7,104 bases of DNA, from NCBI GenBank assembly GCA_026391235.1, contig JAPLDV010000777.1, forward strand, positions 1 to 7,104, given 5' to 3'. The DNA comes from Bacteroidia bacterium (GTDB lineage Bacteria > Bacteroidota > Bacteroidia > Bacteroidales > UBA12481). Shown here piece after piece: positions 1 to 5,293 of the stretch. The number at the start of each line of letters is the position of its first letter. Positions within the stretch are counted from its first letter, which is position 1. The notes beneath the pieces are model-generated. The model was not told where the DNA came from. It ran no database searches and saw nothing but the letters and a program-made list of their open reading frames with translations. Position numbers and translations under genes: made by a program.

Positions 1-318
1 AAAGGCTTGAAAGTTGTGATAGCCAGCGCCAAACCACCGCTAATAGTAGGCAGACTGGCAAAAAAAATGAAGCTTGATACACCCCAGGTCTCATATTCCG
101 GTGCACTTATTATCAAAGATTACAGCAGGATAGTTTTTGAGCTCAAAATTCCAAAAAAAGAGTGTGTTGAGATAATAAATCATTGCAGGGAATGGGGCAA
201 AGGTTTGACCATTGGGGCTAATGATGGGTTATTGTATTATGAAAAAAAACATCCTGAAACAATTATTCACCTTTATTCTTTGCATTCTGCCTGTCCACTT
301 TGTTACGGCACAGGATAA
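1..318 (+). pseudogene. HAD-superfamily (Cof-type) hydrolase, fragment open at the window edge and truncated at its 3' end
   Basis: The reading frame is open from base 1, so the true start and the motif I DxD lie outside the window. The visible residues match the Cof/hydrolase_3 pattern of HAD phosphatases, which remove phosphate from sugar phosphates or cofactors in the cytoplasm. KVVIASAKPP (residues 4-13) corresponds to the usual 'vviaTGRp' segment, with Ser9 as motif II. It is followed by LDTPQVSYSGALI, which resembles the 'l.tP.I.~NGA' strand, and by what looks like the beginning of the cap domain up to NDGLLYY. Similarity stops at about base 238. From there the frame runs through the signal-peptide codons of the next gene, out of frame, to a stop at 316-318. 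The cap and motifs III and IV are missing, so the product cannot be an active phosphatase. The family call is moderately sure; the truncation is inferred from the expected family length of about 260-280 residues. Confidence 0.72.
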
Positions 319-1894
319 AACCTCCAAAGATAAATCGATCCGCGAAGCCAATGTTGGTGGGTATATGATTACGAAGGTGGAGAAAGTTGATACAACCTTT
401 AATGCGGGTTACTCGATGTATGCGGCAGCCTGGCCTTTAGTGAAGGAGTATCCGGGCAGGAGCTTTCAATCGGGTTTGTTTGGAACATGGATGTTTCCGC
501 AGAATAACGGGCCTTTAACAAAGAAGGATTTTTATACAGATGTCGAAGGAGGTCTGGGCTGGTGGAATGACACAGAGTATGCCACGGAAACACCGAAATT
601 CATTATGGGTGGAGTACAGCTGAACTTTGTCGGATGGGCTAACGGGCCCGGCGCCGGACAAGGCAGAGACTGGAGCGATGATAAAGGGAAATATGGTGTT
701 GCTCAACTGAGCCCCTGGGTGTTGTGGCCACCGGATGGCTTAAACCTGAAGCAGGGCACATGCGGTGAATTGTTCGGCAGCGGCTACCTGCCCTTGCCGC
801 TCACAGAGCCGAAATCCACTACTGCCGGTAAAGACGTTCCTACCGGGAATCAGTGCTGGACCCTGTTTCTGAACACCGGGAATTTCAAGGGCCCGGTTGC
901 ATTCTTTACTCCCTATTTCTGGACCCGCGCATCAGTTGACGATCCCAAATTGAGCGGCCTGTTTCTCGATCAGCGTCCAACACAATCCAATAAAGCGTTC
1001 CAGATGGAAACACAGCATATCCGTTCCGCTGAAGCCACTGATTCCAAAGGTCAGACCTACGTCCGTATCGCTACGACACAGTACCCTCTTGGATCTGATG
1101 GAAATACGGAACTGTTGCATCGTCTGATGGTCTATAACAAGAAAGCCCTCTGGGACAAGGTGGAAGCCTGGTTTAAGGGAGGTGCACCGGCCGACGGTAC
1201 CATAGATCTCGCAGGGGCTACCATGCAGAAGTTTCAAAAGGGAGTCCGGTCAAACTGGAGTTTGTATGGTGATCATATCTCCAAGGATAAACGCGCCTTA
1301 CTGAATATTACTTCCTATATGGATGCAAATGTCACGGACTCGGCAACCTTAAGAGTTCGCTGGGGTGGTGAGCTGGTCACACAGAAAAAAACAAAAAACG
1401 GATCAGTGGTAACTCTTCCCGAATATTATAAACTGGTTAAAACCGGTAATGATACCGTTGGTAAGTGGATTGCCGTGGCCCCAAAAGATGTGCCGGCAGA
1501 AACCGGACTGCAGAATGTTAGTTTTAGCAATACTGACCCCAGGACTCCCGTGGCTTACGTAACTCCAGAAGATAAAGGGAGTTGCTGGAAAACCCCCGGC
1601 CCGGCTGCCGGACCATTCAAGGTGAAACTGGGAGATGGCAGCACCGTGACCTACTATTGGTATCGATTCGCCAACCAGCCTGCATTGCTGAATGCGGGTC
1701 TGAGCAAGAAGGAGCGTGAGGAATTACAAAGGCGGGTGGAATTGCTTCACCGGAACTGGACAAAGGACCGCGAATACCTCCCTTCACCCCTGATCGGGAA
1801 ACTGGCCGAAATTGACCCAGCTCTGATCGTCACCCCGCCTAAAGGCATGGAGGTGGGTTATGTTCCTATTGTTACACAGCAAGGATTAAAGTAA
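239..1894 (+). CDS. Secreted protein of unknown function, 551 residues, in a glycan-degradation locus
   Basis: I do not recognise this family. The ATG at 239 is preferred because it gives a clean signal peptide: MKKN, then a hydrophobic stretch (about residues 9-22), then VTA|Q with cleavage after Ala24. The upstream in-frame start at 212 would add nine residues that come from the truncated HAD gene. The mature protein is rich in aromatic residues and glycine, especially at residues 58-170 (GLGWWNDTEY, VGWANGPGAGQGRDW, LSPWVLWPPDG) and 220-231 (AFFTPYFWTR). This suggests a beta-rich extracellular fold with exposed aromatics, as in carbohydrate-binding or carbohydrate-active proteins, but that is inference. 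There is a short charged helical stretch near 489-512 and a C-terminal segment, DPALIVTPPKGMEVGYVPIV (526-545), that looks conserved. No known catalytic motif is visible. The stop is one base before the GH2 start, so the two genes are probably translationally coupled. It could be a lyase, a glycoside hydrolase or a binding protein. Confidence 0.87.
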   Translation: MKKNILKQLFTFILCILPVHFVTAQDKTSKDKSIREANVGGYMITKVEKVDTTFNAGYSMYAAAWPLVKEYPGRSFQSGLFGTWMFPQNNGPLTKKDFYTDVEGGLGWWNDTEYATETPKFIMGGVQLNFVGWANGPGAGQGRDWSDDKGKYGVAQLSPWVLWPPDGLNLKQGTCGELFGSGYLPLPLTEPKSTTAGKDVPTGNQCWTLFLNTGNFKGPVAFFTPYFWTRASVDDPKLSGLFLDQRPTQSNKAFQMETQHIRSAEATDSKGQTYVRIATTQYPLGSDGNTELLHRLMVYNKKALWDKVEAWFKGGAPADGTIDLAGATMQKFQKGVRSNWSLYGDHISKDKRALLNITSYMDANVTDSATLRVRWGGELVTQKKTKNGSVVTLPEYYKLVKTGNDTVGKWIAVAPKDVPAETGLQNVSFSNTDPRTPVAYVTPEDKGSCWKTPGPAAGPFKVKLGDGSTVTYYWYRFANQPALLNAGLSKKEREELQRRVELLHRNWTKDREYLPSPLIGKLAEIDPALIVTPPKGMEVGYVPIVTQQGLK

Positions 1895-1895
1895 T

Positions 1896-3071
1896 ATGAA
1901 CAGGACGCATCGTTTATTCATGCTTTTCGGACTACTAATTTTTGCCTGTTCTAACGTCTTTTCACAGGTTGATGAAAATGTTTTCCGTAATGCAGACAGC
2001 AAAAATGCAGAGACAACAGTGAATGATAAACTGTTAACAGACAGGTATTTAGACTTTAATGCGAATTGGCGTTTCCATTTAGGTGAAATGCCTGGTTTTT
2101 ACCTCCCGGAGTTTGATGATGGCGGCTGGCGTGTTTTGGATGTTCCTCATGATTGGTCGGTGGAAGGCCAATTTGCAGAGGAGAACCCAAGCGGTGCATC
2201 AGGGGGCTATCTGCCAACCGGGATTGGTTGTTACCGCAAACATTTTGTCTTGCCTGAGGGTTTAAAAGGGAAACGATTTAAAATCAGGTTTGATGGCGTT
2301 TATATGAACTCATCCGTTTACCTGAACGGCACATTTCTGGGCAACCGTCCTTATGGTTTCAGCACTTTTGAATACGATTTAACCCCCTTTTTGAAATATG
2401 ATGGGAAAAGCAACGTGATTGCCGTTAAGGTGGACAATTCAATATTGGACAATTGCAGATGGTACACCGGATCAGGAATTAATCGGAACGTCCATATTTT
2501 TGTAACCGGACAGCAGCATTTTAAATCCTTTGGTACATTTTTCAGAACCACTTCAATTGATGGCAATTTGGCCAGATTGAAAGTGGATTGTGAGGTTATT
2601 TCCAACAATTATCCGGAGAGCATGAGCATTAATTTTCAGCGATTTCCCGAGGACTGGAAAAAAGTTCTGAAAAAAGCCCGGATAGTTGCGCTTCTGAAAG
2701 ACAAGGATGGTGGCATTTTTGCTAAAGCCACCGATAGCTGTGAACTTAGCGATTACACATCGATAAAATCCTCCATGAACATTGAAGCCAGGAATCCTGT
2801 GCTTTGGTCTGATAAAAACCCTTATCTCTACACGCTTGAACTTCAATTGTGGATTGATGACCGTCAGGTCGACACCGAGCAGCAAAAAGTCGGAATCCGT
2901 ACCATCGAGTTCAATAAGGACCAGGGAATGGTTGTAAACGGAGATAAAGTCATAGTAAAAGGTGTATGCCTTCACAAAGATGCCGGGTCGTTTGGAACAG
3001 CAGTGCCTAAAGACGTTTGGCGGTACAGGCTGGAATTATTGAGGTGTGTGATGAAAAGGGCTTTTACATGA
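1896..3071 (+). CDS. GH2 beta-galactosidase, N-terminal part (disrupted gene)
   Basis: This is the first half of a secreted glycoside hydrolase family 2 enzyme, which would remove terminal beta-galactose or a related sugar from oligosaccharides in the periplasm. The ATG at 1896 is one base after the preceding stop, with a weak AAGGA ten bases upstream. The signal peptide ends in NVFS|Q (cleavage after Ser23); Cys18 in LIFACS makes a lipoprotein a weaker alternative. The sugar-binding jelly-roll domain spans about residues 50-205 (DFNANWRFHLGE, VPHDWSVEGQF, YRKHF, DGVYMNSSVYLNG, RWYTGSGINRNVHI). An Ig-like domain follows to about 338 (NPYLYTLELQL, VGIRTIEF), then the start of the TIM barrel (VNGDKVIVKGVCLHKDAGSFG). 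His360 is in the place of an active-site His of the family; the next residue is Lys where His is usual. Family similarity ends at RLELL (residue 382, base 3041). The last nine residues are out of frame and end at the stop at 3069-3071. The rest of the enzyme continues in another frame. Confidence 0.93.
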   Translation: MNRTHRLFMLFGLLIFACSNVFSQVDENVFRNADSKNAETTVNDKLLTDRYLDFNANWRFHLGEMPGFYLPEFDDGGWRVLDVPHDWSVEGQFAEENPSGASGGYLPTGIGCYRKHFVLPEGLKGKRFKIRFDGVYMNSSVYLNGTFLGNRPYGFSTFEYDLTPFLKYDGKSNVIAVKVDNSILDNCRWYTGSGINRNVHIFVTGQQHFKSFGTFFRTTSIDGNLARLKVDCEVISNNYPESMSINFQRFPEDWKKVLKKARIVALLKDKDGGIFAKATDSCELSDYTSIKSSMNIEARNPVLWSDKNPYLYTLELQLWIDDRQVDTEQQKVGIRTIEFNKDQGMVVNGDKVIVKGVCLHKDAGSFGTAVPKDVWRYRLELLRCVMKRAFT

Positions 3072-4309
3072 TGGCTGAGGCTTTTGATGAATGGAACAAA
3101 ACATGGTACTATGGCCGGTCGGAAGATCCGGCGGGTAAAAAGCCCGGTACCTACCATATGTTCTTTAACCAATGGGCCGAAACCGATCTGAAGGATATGG
3201 TCAGGGGTGATCGTAATCATCCCTCGGTTTTTATGTATTCTGTGGGTAATGAGGTGCCTGACCAGCGATATCCGGATGGGCCCAAAACCTTGAAGAAGCT
3301 GATTGACTGGGCTAAGGAAGAGGATGATACCCACATGATAACGGCTACCTGCGACTGGGCACCCTGGGCCAACGCAAATGGATTTTTCGATACCATGGAC
3401 ATCGCCGGATACAATTATCCCGACCGGTATTTTAAGGAGCATTATCGTGAAGAACATGCCCGCTATCCAAACCGGATATTGTTGGGTGCGGAAAACTATC
3501 TGACTCTCGAAAACTGGCTTGCAGTACGCGATAATCCATATGTTGCCGGCCTTTTCTTATGGGTAGGGATTGATTACCTGGGGGAATCGCTGGGCTGGTC
3601 CCGTCGTGGCTGGGAATGGGGACTGATTGATATCGCCGGTTTCGAAAAGCCTTTGTATTACTACTGGCAGGCATTCTGGTCGGAAAAGCCAATGGTGCAC
3701 ATCGCCGTAAACCTGAAAGTAAAAGACGGCTTTGAGTGGCGCAGTTACAACGTTGCCTCGCACTGGAATTTTAATCCGGGAGATGTGGATACGGTTTTTG
3801 TATACAGCAACGCCGAAAAAGTTGAATTATATCAAAACGGTAAATGCCTTGGAATAAAGCCGGTGAATCCCGATACTTATCAGGCCATCTATCTTGTTGA
3901 TTATAAAAAAGGTGAGTTGCTTGCAAAAGCATTTAAGAAAAAGGAAATCGTGGCAACCCATACGTTAAAAACGGCTGGGGAGCCTAAAAAACTGATATTA
4001 AAGGAGGAGCGGAAATCAGTTGGCACGGAAAGCGACCGGCTCGTTTTTCTTACCCTTGAGATTCAGGATGAAAAAGGAACACTCTGTCCTATTGCCAAAA
4101 ACGAAATAACCGTTGATGTAAATGGTGCGGGTGAATTGATTGGATTGGATTCGGGAAACCAGTTCAGCCACGAATTGTACAAACAAAACAAACGCGAAGC
4201 TTACGAGGGGAGATTGTTGCTAACCGTTCGTCCGAAAAGGAAAGGCATTGTTACCGTTCAATGCCGGGCGGGGGATTTAGAATCAGGCACAATCAATATT
4301 CAAAATTAA
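3017..4309 (+). CDS. GH2 beta-galactosidase, C-terminal catalytic part (disrupted gene, no independent start likely)
   Basis: This is the second half of the GH2 enzyme, one frame away from the first. Family similarity begins at about base 3044 with VCDEKGFYMMAEAFDEWN; the stretch 3017-3043 is only open frame, and the first ATG is at 3068. The barrel holds both catalytic residues expected for the family: the acid/base Glu in YSVGNEV (codon 3251-3253) and the nucleophile Glu in LLGAENY (codon 3491-3493). The late barrel motif FLWVGIDYLGES is also present. A DUF4982-like beta domain follows (HWNFNPGD, VYSNAEKVELYQNGKCLG), then a C-terminal Ig-like domain of the GH2 'C5' kind (LEIQDEKGTLCPIAKNEI, VNGAGELIGLDSG). 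Joined to the first half, the enzyme would be about 800-830 residues, normal for this subtype, apart from an estimated 20 residues missing at the junction. This half alone lacks the jelly roll, a signal peptide and the first barrel strands, so it should not fold or be exported. Confidence 0.92.
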   Translation: MAVQAGIIEVCDEKGFYMMAEAFDEWNKTWYYGRSEDPAGKKPGTYHMFFNQWAETDLKDMVRGDRNHPSVFMYSVGNEVPDQRYPDGPKTLKKLIDWAKEEDDTHMITATCDWAPWANANGFFDTMDIAGYNYPDRYFKEHYREEHARYPNRILLGAENYLTLENWLAVRDNPYVAGLFLWVGIDYLGESLGWSRRGWEWGLIDIAGFEKPLYYYWQAFWSEKPMVHIAVNLKVKDGFEWRSYNVASHWNFNPGDVDTVFVYSNAEKVELYQNGKCLGIKPVNPDTYQAIYLVDYKKGELLAKAFKKKEIVATHTLKTAGEPKKLILKEERKSVGTESDRLVFLTLEIQDEKGTLCPIAKNEITVDVNGAGELIGLDSGNQFSHELYKQNKREAYEGRLLLTVRPKRKGIVTVQCRAGDLESGTINIQN

Positions 4310-4390
4310 AAACCGCCGGCTATGTTCTCAAAATATTTTTCTGCCTTTTCTGTCGCGGGCCTGCGGCAACACGATTGCTTTCTCTGCCAA

Positions 4391-4407
4391 TCACGCGTCA
4401 GGCGTGA
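4391..4407 (+). terminator. Small hairpin after the GH2 gene, possible weak terminator
   Basis: TCACGC (4391-4396) and GCGTGA (4402-4407) form a perfect six-base-pair stem around the loop GTCAG. ATTTTAC follows, giving only a short run of T. It lies 82 bases after the GH2 stop and 62 bases before the next start, a sensible place for a terminator. The stem and T-run are both short, so an operator half-site pair or chance are equally possible. Confidence 0.3.
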
Positions 4408-4468
4408 ATTTTACCCATAATATCTGTTTATGATAATGCACGAATCGACCCAAGGTTATTTTAAATCA

Positions 4469-5255
4469 ATGAAATCATTCCTCCTCGGATTGTTCCTGGT
4501 TTTCTCGGGAACGCCCAGCGTATTGAAGGCCGCGTCCGCCATTGGTTCGGAACAATGGGCCGTTTTTGAAACCTCGTTCACGTCCGATCAGAAATATGGA
4601 AACCCGTTCCTGGACTTGCAGGTCGATGTCGTCTTCCGCAATGGCAGCCAGAAATGGCTGGTTCCCGCGTTTTGGGCCGGGGGCGACAAGTGGACGGTTC
4701 GCTTCGCACCGCCGGTAAAGGGGGATTACACATTCCAGGTCAAATGTTCGGACCCGGCAAACAGGGTGTTGAACGGGGCACCTCAAGCGCTGCACGTCAC
4801 CGCCTACACGGGCGATAATCCGCTGCTCAAACATGGCTTTCTCCGAGTGGCCGGGGACAAACGGCATTTCGAGCATGCCGATGGCACCCCGTTCCTCTGG
4901 CTGGCTGATACGTGGTGGAAGTGCCTGGGCAAGCGGATGACCTGGGAGGGTTTTCAGGAACTGTCCGCCGACCGTCGCATCAAACACCTCGCAGATGCCT
5001 GGAATGGTGCCGGTGATCGTCGGCGGATGGGGGCGTCCGCAGGGTGGTGGCGAGAGCACACTGGCACAGGTGGGACTCGACGGCTACAAGCGGCATTGGC
5101 GGAACCTGATTGCCCGCTACGGTGCCTGGCCCACGGTTTGGATCGTCGGCGGTGAAGTAAGCCAGACGGATGCTCAAACGAAGTACAAGGGAATTACCAC
5201 ATACGGAATTTTAGAGAATACGGGTATTAGCAATCCAAGAGAAATGTGGACTTAA
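4469..5255 (+). pseudogene. DUF5060 + DUF4038 (GH140-like) glycosidase, frameshifted and truncated
   Basis: This is the remnant of a secreted two-domain glycosidase. The ATG at 4469 is preferred over 4430 because it places a signal peptide at the N-terminus (MKSFLLGLFLVF, cleavage near KAASA, residue 24). Residues 28-113 match the DUF5060 Ig-like domain (WAVFETSFTS, YGNPFLDLQVDVVF, WTVRFAPPVKGDYTFQV). DUF4038, a TIM-barrel family that includes GH140 apiosidase-type enzymes, begins at about residue 118 (NPLLKHGFLRV, FEHADGTPFLWLADTWW). After QELSADR (167-169) the sequence jumps to RIKHLADA, a motif normally some 40-50 residues later. At base 5000 an extra T shifts the frame: after GCC (4997-4999), reading on from GGA at 5001 restores GMVPVIVGGWGR, YKRHWRNLIARYGAWP and VWIVGGE. 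In the unshifted frame translation stops at 5153-5155; in the shifted frame at 5253-5255. After VWIVGGEV the sequence no longer resembles the family and becomes AT-rich. A complete protein should be about 450-600 residues, so the C-terminal half is lost. Confidence 0.86.
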
Positions 5256-5293
5256 CCCATGATGTTTTTTTCTACCAAGTTCAATTTTCATCG
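5160..5293. other. AT-rich scar between the DUF4038 remnant and the sulfatase gene
   Basis: Composition drops abruptly here (38% GC in 5221-5280, against 57-62% in sampled rows on either side). The frame from the DUF4038 remnant stays open to 5255, but its last 32 or so residues do not resemble that family. A run of seven T (5265-5271) has no clear stem before it. I see no promoter match, insertion-sequence end or RNA gene. The segment may be foreign joining DNA, or the original leader of the sulfatase gene fused to a truncated neighbour. Confidence 0.4.

Noticed and set aside
1906..1966. GH2 enzyme as a lipoprotein, using Cys18
   Set aside because: The residue before the Ala-Cys pair is Phe, unusual for a lipobox, and a standard cleavage site at VFS|Q follows. 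I kept it only as an alternative.
3036..3071. Programmed ribosomal frameshift joining the two GH2 halves
   Set aside because: There is no slippery heptamer at the joint, and about 20 family residues, including a barrel motif, are missing. Slippage could not restore them.
4475..5059. Minus-strand open frame of 194 residues over the DUF5060 gene
   Set aside because: It lies opposite a frame with a clear signal peptide and domain matches, and its translation shows no recognisable domain. Long antisense frames are expected in GC-rich coding DNA.
5265..5271. Run of seven T as a rho-independent terminator
   Set aside because: I found no stem of useful length immediately before it.
5211..5291. Short minus-strand frame of 26 residues in the AT-rich segment
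   Set aside because: It is too short, resembles nothing I know, and has no supporting start signal or neighbour.
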